Source: an uncultured Bacteroidia bacterium (GTDB lineage: Bacteria; Bacteroidota; Bacteroidia; Bacteroidales; UBA932). From it: DNA of 64,000 bases. Made by a program: the position numbers and the translations under genes. Location of the stretch: the NCBI GenBank assembly GCA_902788095.1, contig CADAIT010000005.1, positions 1 through 64,000 on the forward strand, given 5' to 3'. The notes beneath the pieces were generated by a model. That model was given only the letters and a program-made list of their open reading frames with translations, ran no database searches and was not told where the DNA came from. Of this stretch, positions 8,795 through 17,457 are shown in pieces. Each line of letters begins with the position of its first letter. Within the stretch, counting starts at the first letter, position 1.

Positions 8795-9667
8795 ATGAAA
8801 AGAATATACCTGCTCACTACAGAGCATTTGGAAAACGGGCTCTGGTTCCGGGAAGAAGAAGATTTCAAAGTGGCCATGAACTATGTGGCCGTTCAGGCAG
8901 CCAGCTGCCCGGAGGTGGTGGTGCTTGCTTTTGAGTTAATGTCCAATCATGTGCATTTTGTCTTGAAGGGGACTTGGCAAGCCGTGCGGGTTTTTGTCGA
9001 GCAGTTCAAACACAGATATGCCATTTATTACAGAAAAAAGTACGGGGTGGCCAACTTCCTCAGGCGCAATAATCTGGATATCAGGGAAATTCCGTATGAG
9101 GATGAGGCCCCGGAGCGGGCCATCGCCTATGTGCAGATGAACTGCGTGGCCGCCAATATCTGTGCACATCCCAGTCAGTATCCATGGGGAACAGGGAGCA
9201 CTTTTTTCGCGGAAGGCAGTCCGGCCGTAATCCGAATCGGGGATTTGTCGGCCCGTGCACGTCAACGCCTGCTCCACAGCACCTGCGACGTCATTCCAGA
9301 CCATTGGGTAGTAGGCAGCGGCGGGTACATCCTTCCGTCTTCCTATGTAAATGTGAAGGCCGTGGAAGCGCTTTTCCGCACACCCAAGCGCTTGAATTTC
9401 TTTCTGGTCAATTCTTCCAAGGCCAAAAAACGGATAGAGACTTCGGAGGCTGCCATGCCCGCTTTCAGGGACCAGAGTATCCTCGCCGTGCTGCCGGACC
9501 TGTGCCGCAGCCTGTTCCAAAAGGAGTCCTTCCGCCATCTCCAACCGGAGGAGCAGGTGGAATTGGCCCGACAAATCCGTTTTCGTTTCAGCGCAGACGC
9601 CAACCAGATTGCCCGCGTGTGTGGCCTCTCCTACGCGGAGGCCGCCCGGCTGTTGGACAGCCTGTAG
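8795..9667 (+). CDS. REP-associated tyrosine transposase (RAYT, Y1/IS200-like)
   Basis: Single-strand DNA nuclease of the HUH superfamily. RAYTs are domesticated IS200-like enzymes that cut and are thought to spread REP palindromes. In the 290 residues the metal-binding HUH pair is in SNHVHFVL (H52, H54), and the likely nucleophile is Y112 in AIAYVQMN, followed by the family's PSQYPWGTGS stretch. Residues about 215-290 form a helical C-terminal extension that looks like a DNA-binding helix-turn-helix (DANQIARVCGLSYAEAARLL). The gene has its own promoter and is bracketed by inverted copies of a palindromic repeat (8360 and 9738), the expected RAYT arrangement. It has no terminal IS ends of its own. 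Confidence 0.9.
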   Translation: MKRIYLLTTEHLENGLWFREEEDFKVAMNYVAVQAASCPEVVVLAFELMSNHVHFVLKGTWQAVRVFVEQFKHRYAIYYRKKYGVANFLRRNNLDIREIPYEDEAPERAIAYVQMNCVAANICAHPSQYPWGTGSTFFAEGSPAVIRIGDLSARARQRLLHSTCDVIPDHWVVGSGGYILPSSYVNVKAVEALFRTPKRLNFFLVNSSKAKKRIETSEAAMPAFRDQSILAVLPDLCRSLFQKESFRHLQPEEQVELARQIRFRFSADANQIARVCGLSYAEAARLLDSL

Positions 9668-9737
9668 CACGTTTCCTTCAGATAAGGCTGGGGCTTTTCC
9701 CGGCCACATCCCCCGGGTGCTTCATCTTCAGGTGCCA

Positions 9738-9819
9738 GTAGGTGGTAAAATTTTCGCCAGCCACCAGCAAAATCGGCCCTTTTTGACGGTAACTGGCGAA
9801 GAAATGACCAGATACCAGC
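9738..9819. repeat. Paired palindromic repeat R2, right of the RAYT gene, inverted to R1
   Basis: Units at 9738-9768 and about 9788-9819 (GGTGG/CCACC and GGTAACTGG/CCAGATACC arms) around the spacer GCAAAATCGGCCCTTTTTG. That spacer is the reverse complement of the R1 spacer, so R2 is inverted relative to R1. The phosphatase stop codon lies 10 nt to the right. Confidence 0.8.
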
Positions 9820-9828
9820 AGAATATGC

Positions 9829-11127
9829 TTACAGGGCGTCGTAGGCGCGGATGGCGCTGGAAAAACGTTCCTCAACGTCCGAGAGGAGATAGAGACCGTC
9901 GGCATTTTCCCGGAGGCCGTTCAGCTTGAGTTGGACGCCTCCCGGAGGATTGGCGAAGGTGAGGGTGCTTTCCGAACGGAGCTGGGCGGCGGTGGCATAG
10001 ACCAGGAGGAGGTCGGCATATTCATTTCCATCGGCCCCCTTGAAGGTCTCGAAAATGAGTTTCCCGCCGATGGGTGTGCGTTTTTCCGTGGAACCCGGGA
10101 GGTCGGGAATGGTGGCGTCCAGGGCCGCGAGCACGCTGCCGATGTTGGCGTCGTGTCCGCACAGGAGGGTGAACAGGCGCTTCTCGTTTTGCAGTTCGTC
10201 CAGGATTTCCTGCAGCAGCGGGTGGGCTACATTGACGGCAACGGAAGGAGCGGTGAAGAGGACGTCCCCGTACCTTTCCTTGACGGTGGAAACGGTGACC
10301 CAGTCGTCAAAAGTGAGCGTGTGGCCAAATGCGGCTTTTTTCTCGTCAGCCTCCTCGTAATACTGCAGGGAAAGGGCGTCGGAGATGGTGCAGGCCATTT
10401 TGAGGCCGCCGGTCATGACGGGCTCCTTGTTCATGGTAAATTGGACGGAGGTGGGATATTGGCTGAACGAGGCGGTGTCCGGGTAGGCGGGGGAACGGGT
10501 AATGTCAATCACTCTTTCCAGCAGGGCGAATCCGTCCGCAATCCCGGCGTTGAGGTCCTCTCCGAACAGTTCTGCGATTTCCTTTTGGGCCTGTGCGTTG
10601 AATTGGTCCGATACCTTGGTAACCTGGGGATTGAACACCGGGTCCATGGTGTCGAACGCGACGTGCATTTCAACGTCCGGGTTCGCTCCGGGGAGGAGGG
10701 CGTCGGCAAACTGCCGGGCCGTTACCTGGCAGCGTTGCTTGGCGTTGGCGTAGAAGCGGAAGGTCTGTTTGTCGTACCGGTCCACGAATCCTTTCCTGCC
10801 CAGCCATTCACGGAAGAAGCTGCCCATCCGGGTCTCCAGCCTTCCTCCCTTTTCGGTAAGTTCGCTGGGGGCGCCGGTCCACGGAAACCATTGATAATCA
10901 GGGTTGGTCAGGCGTGTCAGTACGGAATTCTTGCTCACCATCGGGGAGCGGATGTTGTGGCGGCTCAGCACCACCATCTGGTCCAGCGTATAGTTTTGTT
11001 GGAAGGCTTCCGGGCGGGAAATCCATTCCGTTTTATCTGCAGGTTGCGGCTCCGGTTGCGCCTGGGGCTGGCAGGAGAGCATCAGCAGCGCCAGGCATCC
11101 TGAAAAGAAAAATCTCGTTCTTGACAT
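9829..11127 (-). CDS. Histidine-type phosphatase lipoprotein
   Basis: Histidine acid phosphatase superfamily (phytase and glucose-1-phosphatase types), which removes phosphate through a phosphohistidine. About 432 residues from the ATG at 11127. A lipoprotein signal (FFFSGCLALLMLSC) places it at the envelope. The catalytic motif is RHNIRSP near residue 57, a variant of RHGxRxP in which Asn replaces Gly. The C-terminal proton donor pair is CGHDANIG. The start at 11127 is preferred over an upstream ATG because it begins the lipoprotein signal directly and the promoter box ends 21 nt upstream. Confidence 0.88.
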   Translation of the reverse strand: MSRTRFFFSGCLALLMLSCQPQAQPEPQPADKTEWISRPEAFQQNYTLDQMVVLSRHNIRSPMVSKNSVLTRLTNPDYQWFPWTGAPSELTEKGGRLETRMGSFFREWLGRKGFVDRYDKQTFRFYANAKQRCQVTARQFADALLPGANPDVEMHVAFDTMDPVFNPQVTKVSDQFNAQAQKEIAELFGEDLNAGIADGFALLERVIDITRSPAYPDTASFSQYPTSVQFTMNKEPVMTGGLKMACTISDALSLQYYEEADEKKAAFGHTLTFDDWVTVSTVKERYGDVLFTAPSVAVNVAHPLLQEILDELQNEKRLFTLLCGHDANIGSVLAALDATIPDLPGSTEKRTPIGGKLIFETFKGADGNEYADLLLVYATAAQLRSESTLTFANPPGGVQLKLNGLRENADGLYLLSDVEERFSSAIRAYDAL

Positions 11128-11147
11128 GACTACTATTTTTTGAAGCG

Positions 11148-11178
11148 CAAAAATACGCATTTTTGCCGCTATTGCAAA
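11148..11178 (-). promoter_or_regulatory. Bacteroidota-type promoter of the phosphatase gene
   Basis: On the minus strand TTTG (11178-11175) is followed after 19 nt by TATTTTTG (11155-11148). Both boxes and the spacing fit the consensus. Confidence 0.7.
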
Positions 11179-11210
11179 AATGTGTGACCGGACGGATTGG
11201 GGAGAGGTGC

Positions 11211-11294
11211 GGGCAACTGGTAAAATAATAACCAGCTACCAGCAAAAAGGGCCGATTTTGCGGGTAACTGGCGAAAAAAAGACCACCTGCCCGC
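11211..11294. repeat. Paired palindromic repeat R3
   Basis: Same design and orientation as R1: GGGCAACTGG...CCAGCTACC, spacer AAAAAGGGCCGATTTTGC, then GGGTAACTGG...CCACCTGCCC. It lies between the divergent phosphatase and GH97 genes. Confidence 0.8.
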
Positions 11295-11336
11295 AGGATA
11301 CAAGGTGGTTGACAGGATTTTTCGTATATTTAGCGC

Positions 11337-13280
11337 ATGAAACTACTACTTATTTTAAGCATTCTTGCGGCGCTGGCTGGACCGGAGCAGCCCTTGCGCG
11401 TGAAGTCTTCCTCGGGAGCGTTGGAACTTACCCTGAGCAATCCGTCCGGGCGGGCGGAGTACAGTGTGTCGTATAGGGGAGAACCCGTCATAGGGGCGTC
11501 TTCCCTGGGACTGGTGACCAGCGTGGGGGACATGACCCAAGACCTGACCCTCACGGCCGTGGAGGAGAGAAAAGTGGCGCAGCAGTACACCCTGCGCACG
11601 GCCAAAACTTCCCGGGTGGAATATGAGGCCAACGAACTCACGGCCACCTTCGAGGGCCGCGAGGGACGTGTGCTCACGATATGCTTCCGGGTAACGGACA
11701 GCTATGTGGCCTTCCGCTACGGCCTGTCTGTGCGGCATCCGCTCTGGGAGCCGGATTTGCACCGGACCGTGGTGTATTCGGAGGCCAGCAGTTTCAATTT
11801 TCCGGACGGAACCACCACTTTCATCTGCCCGATGGCGGAACCCGGCAGCCGCTGGGCCCATGCCCGTCCCAGCTATGAGGAGGTATATACGCCGGACGCC
11901 CCCATGGACGTGCCTTCGGCGTTCGGCCACGGTTATTCTTTCCCCTGCCTGTTCCATCTGGGCGAAACCTGGGTGCTGCTAAGCGAGACCGGCGTGGGGA
12001 GCGGCTACTGCGGCGCGCATCTGGGAGAGTATCAGAAAGGAAAGGGCTATGCCATCGCGTACCCGTCTCCCGATGAGAATGGCGGCTACGGGACGGCGTT
12101 CGCGGCCGTTCCGCTCCCCTTTACCACACCCTGGCGCACCATCACCGTGGGACCGCTGAAAACCATGGTCGAGGCCACCGCCGCCTATGACCTGGTGGAA
12201 CCGCTGTACGAGCCCTCCACGGACTATCAAGGGGGCCGATACACCTGGAGCTGGCTCATCTGGCAGGACCAGTCCATCAACTACGAGGACCAGGTGCGGA
12301 TGATAGACCTTTCCGCCGCCATGGGCTTCGAATATTGCCTGGTGGACAACTGGTGGGACCAGCGGATTGGCAGGGAGCGCATGGCGGAACTTTCGGCCTA
12401 CGCGCAGTCCAAGGGAGTGAGCCTCATGCTCTGGTACAGCAGCAACGGCTATTGGAACGACGCTCCGCAGACGCCCAAGCATTGCATGAACACGGCCATT
12501 GCGCGGGAACGCGAGATGCAGTGGCTCCGTTCCATCGGCATCAAGGGCATCAAGGTGGACTTCTTCGGCGGCGACAAGCAGGAAACCTTCCTGCTCTACG
12601 AAGATATCCTGTCCGATGCCAACCGCTATGGCCTGCAGGTGATTTTCCACGGATGCACGCTGCCGCGCGGGTGGGAGCGGATGTATCCCAACTTCGTCTC
12701 CTCCGAGGCGGTGATGGCCAGCGAGAATGTGTTTTTTACCGAGGAGGATGCGGAGCGGGAGGCCTTCGACCTCACCATCCATCCGTTCTGCCGCAACACC
12801 GTGGCCAGCATGGACTGGGGCGGCGTTATCCTGAACCGTTACATGAGCCGGGACAACCGGAGCCGGCACGCCCGTACGACCACCGACATCTTCGAACTGG
12901 CGTCCGGCATAACCAACCAGGCTGCCGTCCAGTGCGTGGCCCTGTATCCGAACAACCTTGCGGACGTGCCTCAGTTCGAACTGGATTTCCTGAAAACGCT
13001 TCCTTCTTCCTGGGATGAGACGCGCTACATAGACGGCTATCCCGGCCGATACGTGGTGCTGGCCCGCCGACACGGCGACAAATGGTTCGTGGCCGGCCTG
13101 AATGCCCTGAAAGAACCGTTGACCCTCAGGTTGACGCTGCCCATGTTCGCCGGACAGGAGGTCAGTTGCTATGTGGATGACAAGAAAGGAGCACCCGGCC
13201 ATGCCCGGATGAAGATAAAGTCTGACGGAAAAGTGAAAGTTACGCTTCAGCCCCGTGGAGGCCTTATCCTGTGCCCATAA
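11337..13280 (+). CDS. Glycoside hydrolase family 97 enzyme
   Basis: Exported alpha-glycosidase of the SusB family, 647 residues with an N-terminal signal peptide (MKLLLILSILAALAGP). GH97 proteins have an N-terminal beta-sandwich, a central TIM barrel and a C-terminal beta domain. Here the barrel shows the family stretches YTWSWLIWQDQSINYEDQV, FEYCLVDNWWD and GIKVDFF, with D408 in the last. An aspartate in this position marks the retaining branch (alpha-galactosidase-like) rather than the inverting SusB branch; that assignment is inference. The gene stands alone rather than in a SusCD locus. A weak TATATTTA box precedes the ATG closely. Confidence 0.9.
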   Translation: MKLLLILSILAALAGPEQPLRVKSSSGALELTLSNPSGRAEYSVSYRGEPVIGASSLGLVTSVGDMTQDLTLTAVEERKVAQQYTLRTAKTSRVEYEANELTATFEGREGRVLTICFRVTDSYVAFRYGLSVRHPLWEPDLHRTVVYSEASSFNFPDGTTTFICPMAEPGSRWAHARPSYEEVYTPDAPMDVPSAFGHGYSFPCLFHLGETWVLLSETGVGSGYCGAHLGEYQKGKGYAIAYPSPDENGGYGTAFAAVPLPFTTPWRTITVGPLKTMVEATAAYDLVEPLYEPSTDYQGGRYTWSWLIWQDQSINYEDQVRMIDLSAAMGFEYCLVDNWWDQRIGRERMAELSAYAQSKGVSLMLWYSSNGYWNDAPQTPKHCMNTAIAREREMQWLRSIGIKGIKVDFFGGDKQETFLLYEDILSDANRYGLQVIFHGCTLPRGWERMYPNFVSSEAVMASENVFFTEEDAEREAFDLTIHPFCRNTVASMDWGGVILNRYMSRDNRSRHARTTTDIFELASGITNQAAVQCVALYPNNLADVPQFELDFLKTLPSSWDETRYIDGYPGRYVVLARRHGDKWFVAGLNALKEPLTLRLTLPMFAGQEVSCYVDDKKGAPGHARMKIKSDGKVKVTLQPRGGLILCP

Positions 13281-13316
13281 TTCAGAAAGCAGCCTTAAAA
13301 CCTTGATTTTGTATCG

Positions 13317-13324
13317 TATTTTTG
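13317..13324 (+). promoter_or_regulatory. Minus-7 box of the MscS operon
   Basis: TATTTTTG fits TAnnTTTG exactly, 13 nt before the ATG at 13338. I see no good minus-33 box. Confidence 0.45.
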
Positions 13325-13337
13325 CGACCTTTGGCAT

Positions 13338-16079
13338 ATGAAAAGAAGAAAATTCCTGATTGTGCTTGTGGCACTGCTTGCCATGGCAGTGCCGGCCCTG
13401 GCCGTTTTTACGGGCTTGGATTTGGACGCCACGCTGTCCAATCTGCGCCGGGAACTGTATCATGACTATCGGCAGATAGGCAGGACGCAGGAGCGTATGG
13501 AACGCAAATATGCTGTCCAGCACCAGCGGATGGTGGATATTGTCAAAAAGTGCAACGACCTGTCCCTGATGCTGTATTCCCAGAAACAGGATTATACCTT
13601 CGACATCAGCTACGCCTTGGAGAAGGTGTCCAGGGAATTCCGGGACTTCAACAAAACGCGTACGCCGTATGACCGTATCGTGGCCACCTTGGACGTGGAA
13701 ATCGACCGGTATGCGCGCCTGATTGAATCCCTGCGCCGCCTGCCGCCGGAACTCCGGGACCTGGAAGTGGTACCGGACAGCCTGGCATACCATAACGATA
13801 CCCTGGACGCCCACCTGATGCAGAACCAAAGCCTTCTGTCGGAGGAGCTGCTGGGACAGGTGGAAGCTGCCGCCCGGCTCCTGAACGAGACGGACGGCCT
13901 GAACCATGCCGTCCTGAACCATGCCGCCCGTGCGGAAGCGAGTCTCCAGGAGGTGCAGGAGGATACCGTGGAAACAGCGGAAACCGTTCCGGCCTTCATC
14001 CTGAGCGAAGCCGGTCAGGCCGACCGCGATTCCTGTATCTTCTATGCCTCGGAGCTCCTGAAGATGTTCGCCCGGACGCGTGAACAGGTGATGGCGGACA
14101 GCACCCATTACCGGGAAGCCCGCCTGCGCATGGATGAATCCTATGCCTACGCCCGGGACTACTACGACCTCCTGGAAAACAAAGTGTTTGTGGAAGGGCA
14201 GACTCCCTGGAAACTTGTCCTGGCTGCCCCGGGCGAGTACTGGAGTGAAGTACGCCGGTCCGTCGGAGAGAAATTCAGTTTCTCCTTCATCCGGAACGCT
14301 ATTGTGGACGAGGAATTCAACTATACGGAGAAGGATATCGCCAATGACAATCAGCTGGTCAACTCCACCAAGCTTTACTGGCTGGCCATCTATATTCTGG
14401 GCTTCCTGCTGCTATGGGGGCTTTCCGCCCTCTTGCTATGGCCTGTTTACAAGTATGTAAAACCCATAGGGAAACGGGTGGCCAAGGAGCAGAAGCGGTA
14501 TATCGCCCTCTTGCTGGGCTGTGTCATCTTCGTGATGGTCACCCATGAAAGCTCGAACGACGATATCGTGCGCAAGACCATGAGCATCATGCACACGTTC
14601 TTCTGGCTGCTCATCGCCATCAATGCGGCCCTGCTCATCCGCTTGAAGCCCAATAAGTTGGCAAACAGTTTCCGGATTTATCTGCCCACCATTTTTACGG
14701 CGCTGTTCGTGATTGCCTGCCGGATGCTGTTCGTGCCCAACGCCTTCCTGAATTTCTTCCTTCCGCCGCTGCTTGTGGGCATGACCCTGTGGCAGCTGAT
14801 TGCCAATCTGCGGCGGGGTAAAAAGTCCGACCAGACATACATCGTCATCGGCTGGGTTTCCTTCGGCATTACGGCCTTTGCCACCGTATGGGCCTGGGTC
14901 GGCTACATTTTCCTGGCACTCATCATCCTGGTTTGGTGGTACTTCCAGCTGGCGCTCATCCTCGCCATCGCATCCGTGTGGCATCTGACGCAATGGTACA
15001 AGGAGAAGTGGCTGGATAAACGGGTGGCGGCCTACAGGAAGAAGATAACCTATGTGAGCGGTGCGGCCAAGGAGCGGCTGCTTTTCACCGCCACCTGGTT
15101 CTATGACCTGGTCAGGGAAGTGATAGTCCCGTTGCTGGTGCTCATTTCCATCCCCGTCTGCCTGCATTGGGCGCTGAATATCTTCGAATTCAACGACTTA
15201 TACCTCACGCTTTTCGAGAAACCCTTCTTCAGCCAGGGCGGGATGCGCGTATCCATGTACAACATCCTTTTCCTGACGGGCATGTTTGCCGTATTCCGCT
15301 ATGCAAACAAGGCCATCCATACCCTCTGGCAGCGGTTCGAGTACCGTCGTTTCCTCCGCAAGTACAAGCGGACGAGCGTGCAAAGCAACGAAATCAACCT
15401 CTCGCTGGGCGACAGCCTCATCAGCGTGCTCATCTGGTTTGTGTATGCAGACCTCTTCATCGTTACGCTCAATATCCCTACCGGTTCGCTGGGACTCATC
15501 GCCGGCGGTCTGTCGGCCGGTATCGGCTTGGCACTCAAGGATATCCTCAACAACTTCATTTACGGAATCCAGCTCATGGGCGGCCGTCTGCGGGTAGGGG
15601 ACTGGATTGAGTGCGACGGCGTACGCGGCAAGGTGACGGACATCAATTACCAGACCACCTTGGTGGAAACCATCAACGGCACCCAGGTCGCCTTCCTGAA
15701 CTCCTCGCTCTTTGGCAAGAACTTCACCAACCTCACCCGCAACAATGCGTATGAATTTACCAAAATTACGGTGGGGGTGGCTTACGGCACGGACTTCCAG
15801 CGCGTAAGGGAATTGCTGGAAAAGGGCTTGGAGGTCCTCAAGACCAAAGACAAATATGGCCGTGACATTGTGGATCCCACCTACGGCATTTATATCCGCT
15901 TCGGCGACTTTGGCGACAGTTCCGTGAACGTGGCTGTCAAGCAATATGTGCTTGTGCCGGAGCGTATCGGCTACGTGGACCGTTGTAAAGAACTCGTGTA
16001 CGAGCTTCTGAATGAAGGCGGCATCACCATCCCGTTCCCGCAGTGCGACGTACATATGATAAAAGATGACGATAAATAG
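13338..16079 (+). CDS. Large mechanosensitive channel, MscS family
   Basis: Inner-membrane channel of 913 residues that should open under hypo-osmotic stress. Residues 1-25 are a signal or first helix. Residues about 25-310 are a periplasmic helical region rich in charged residues. Then come multiple membrane segments (about 340-690) and the MscS core, with the pore-helix glycine and alanine pattern in SLGLIAGGLSAGIGLALKDIL, followed by the beta domain (GDWIECDGVRGKVTDI). The size and layout resemble MscK or YnaI-type giants. It overlaps the next gene by 14 nt and starts a three-gene membrane operon. Confidence 0.88.
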   Translation: MKRRKFLIVLVALLAMAVPALAVFTGLDLDATLSNLRRELYHDYRQIGRTQERMERKYAVQHQRMVDIVKKCNDLSLMLYSQKQDYTFDISYALEKVSREFRDFNKTRTPYDRIVATLDVEIDRYARLIESLRRLPPELRDLEVVPDSLAYHNDTLDAHLMQNQSLLSEELLGQVEAAARLLNETDGLNHAVLNHAARAEASLQEVQEDTVETAETVPAFILSEAGQADRDSCIFYASELLKMFARTREQVMADSTHYREARLRMDESYAYARDYYDLLENKVFVEGQTPWKLVLAAPGEYWSEVRRSVGEKFSFSFIRNAIVDEEFNYTEKDIANDNQLVNSTKLYWLAIYILGFLLLWGLSALLLWPVYKYVKPIGKRVAKEQKRYIALLLGCVIFVMVTHESSNDDIVRKTMSIMHTFFWLLIAINAALLIRLKPNKLANSFRIYLPTIFTALFVIACRMLFVPNAFLNFFLPPLLVGMTLWQLIANLRRGKKSDQTYIVIGWVSFGITAFATVWAWVGYIFLALIILVWWYFQLALILAIASVWHLTQWYKEKWLDKRVAAYRKKITYVSGAAKERLLFTATWFYDLVREVIVPLLVLISIPVCLHWALNIFEFNDLYLTLFEKPFFSQGGMRVSMYNILFLTGMFAVFRYANKAIHTLWQRFEYRRFLRKYKRTSVQSNEINLSLGDSLISVLIWFVYADLFIVTLNIPTGSLGLIAGGLSAGIGLALKDILNNFIYGIQLMGGRLRVGDWIECDGVRGKVTDINYQTTLVETINGTQVAFLNSSLFGKNFTNLTRNNAYEFTKITVGVAYGTDFQRVRELLEKGLEVLKTKDKYGRDIVDPTYGIYIRFGDFGDSSVNVAVKQYVLVPERIGYVDRCKELVYELLNEGGITIPFPQCDVHMIKDDDK

Positions 16080-16650
16080 TATGGAATTACGGTTTAAAGA
16101 CAAAGGCACCATCTTCAACGTCGGGATCACCGTTCTGGCCGCGGTCCTTTCCGTGGCTACCATGCTCTTCGGCGTAGTGCATTTCGGCCTGCATGAGACC
16201 TGGCCGGAGCTGGTGCTCAACCTGTTCTACATCGCCTGCCTGGTGATGATGTGGATGTACATTTTCAATTACCGCATCACTACACAGCAGTTCAATTACT
16301 GGTGTTCCGTGTGCGTAGGCATAACTGTGCTGCTGAGGGACATCCTTTTTGCACCTCCTCTCCCTTATTATGCCATCCGGCTCTCGTGCCTGGTGCTGTC
16401 GGTGGCCATGATTATCCTGCTCACGTACTTCTATGCCCGCAAGGAGTGGCAAACCTACTCCAAGTACAACCTTTGGCTCATTTGCATCATTGACATGGCC
16501 ATTGCCACGCTCTATAACATAGACATTTTCCTGGAGCCGGCGGACCAGTACACTACATACATGATGGTGGAGATATGGATTCGTCCCACCATTACCTACG
16601 GCCTGGTGGCCTGCTTTGTGTCGGAAAAAAAGAAAGTTGAACAACCATGA
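16066..16650 (+). CDS. Integral membrane protein of unknown function
   Basis: About 194 residues (189 if the second ATG at 16081 is used) with six predicted membrane helices and a short positively charged tail (SEKKKVEQP). No family is recognised. It overlaps the end of the MscS gene by 14 nt and the next gene by 4 nt, so it is translationally coupled to both. The conserved operon position suggests a role with the channel or in the membrane, but there is no direct evidence. Confidence 0.7.
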   Translation: MTINSMELRFKDKGTIFNVGITVLAAVLSVATMLFGVVHFGLHETWPELVLNLFYIACLVMMWMYIFNYRITTQQFNYWCSVCVGITVLLRDILFAPPLPYYAIRLSCLVLSVAMIILLTYFYARKEWQTYSKYNLWLICIIDMAIATLYNIDIFLEPADQYTTYMMVEIWIRPTITYGLVACFVSEKKKVEQP

Positions 16651-17294
16651 AAAAAAGAATAGGCGACTTGTTCGAGTCCAGACAGGGCCAGATGGACGAT
16701 ATGCTGCACCGGGATTTTATCAGTAACGGTATTGCAACGTTCCCTTGTAAGATTTCCTCTTTCTACGATATCGTCAACCCCCTCAGCGCGAGGCGGTACG
16801 AGACACCGAATCCGGATTTCACGGCCTACCTTGAATCGGGTGCGGAGGTGCTTCCTCCCGACTGCCCCATTGTGCTGGAAATCATCGAGGACTGCCTGAC
16901 GGATGAGGAGAGAATGATTATCAAGGCAGTTGTCCGGGAGTATTATGCGTACAAGCTGGGGATGGTGGAAAAAGAAGAAAAGCGGCACAAAAAGCGCTTT
17001 GTCATCATGTCCATCGGTCTGGTCCTTTCCGCTTTCCTGCTGTGGTTCTCGCAAGGCCTGGGCGAAATCCCGCGTGAACTGTTCTTTGTCCTTTTCTGGT
17101 TCATGGGAGATACCCTGTGCGACTATATCCTCCTCACCGGGCACGACCTGAGGCGGGACAGGAAGGCGGCGGGACAGCTTGCAAGCATCAAGGTGACTTT
17201 TTCCAAGAGCTTTGACGAGTCCGATTACACCCAGGCAGAAATAGACAAGCTGTACGCCGAGATTGAAAAAGACGTTAAAGGAACACTAAAATAA
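16647..17294 (+). CDS. Protein of unknown function with two central membrane segments
   Basis: 215 residues. The N-terminal about 115 are soluble and acidic. Two hydrophobic segments (IMSIGLVLSAFLLWF and LFFVLFWFMGDTLCDYILL) lie at about residues 124-138 and 148-168, and a charged tail ends in ADIDKLYAEIEKD-like helices. I do not recognise the family. It is the last gene of the MscS operon and overlaps the preceding gene by 4 nt. Confidence 0.65.
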   Translation: MKKRIGDLFESRQGQMDDMLHRDFISNGIATFPCKISSFYDIVNPLSARRYETPNPDFTAYLESGAEVLPPDCPIVLEIIEDCLTDEERMIIKAVVREYYAYKLGMVEKEEKRHKKRFVIMSIGLVLSAFLLWFSQGLGEIPRELFFVLFWFMGDTLCDYILLTGHDLRRDRKAAGQLASIKVTFSKSFDESDYTQAEIDKLYAEIEKDVKGTLK

Positions 17295-17297
17295 TTC

Positions 17298-17345
17298 AAC
17301 TTTCGCAAGTGCGAAAGTTACCGTATATGGAGCCCCGCAGGGGCG
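17298..17345. other. Two hairpins between the MscS operon and the amidohydrolase cluster
   Basis: AACTTTCGC pairs perfectly with GCGAAAGTT (17298-17319, 9 bp, AAGT loop). GCCCC pairs with GGGGC (17333-17345). Neither has a T-tract, so termination is uncertain. The bases up to 17457 hold no gene. Confidence 0.5.
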
Positions 17346-17457
17346 ATAGGAAGCCTCCTTTCCCGTTTCCCCTCCCTTTGGGATGGGAAAGGCTGTCGGC
17401 CCGAGGCCTCCGAGACAAGGTGGTTCGCACAGGCGAAACTTAAGTAAAATAATAATT

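Noticed and set aside
17298..17345. Riboswitch before the amidohydrolase cluster
   Set aside because: Two simple hairpins without any recognisable aptamer core or expression platform.
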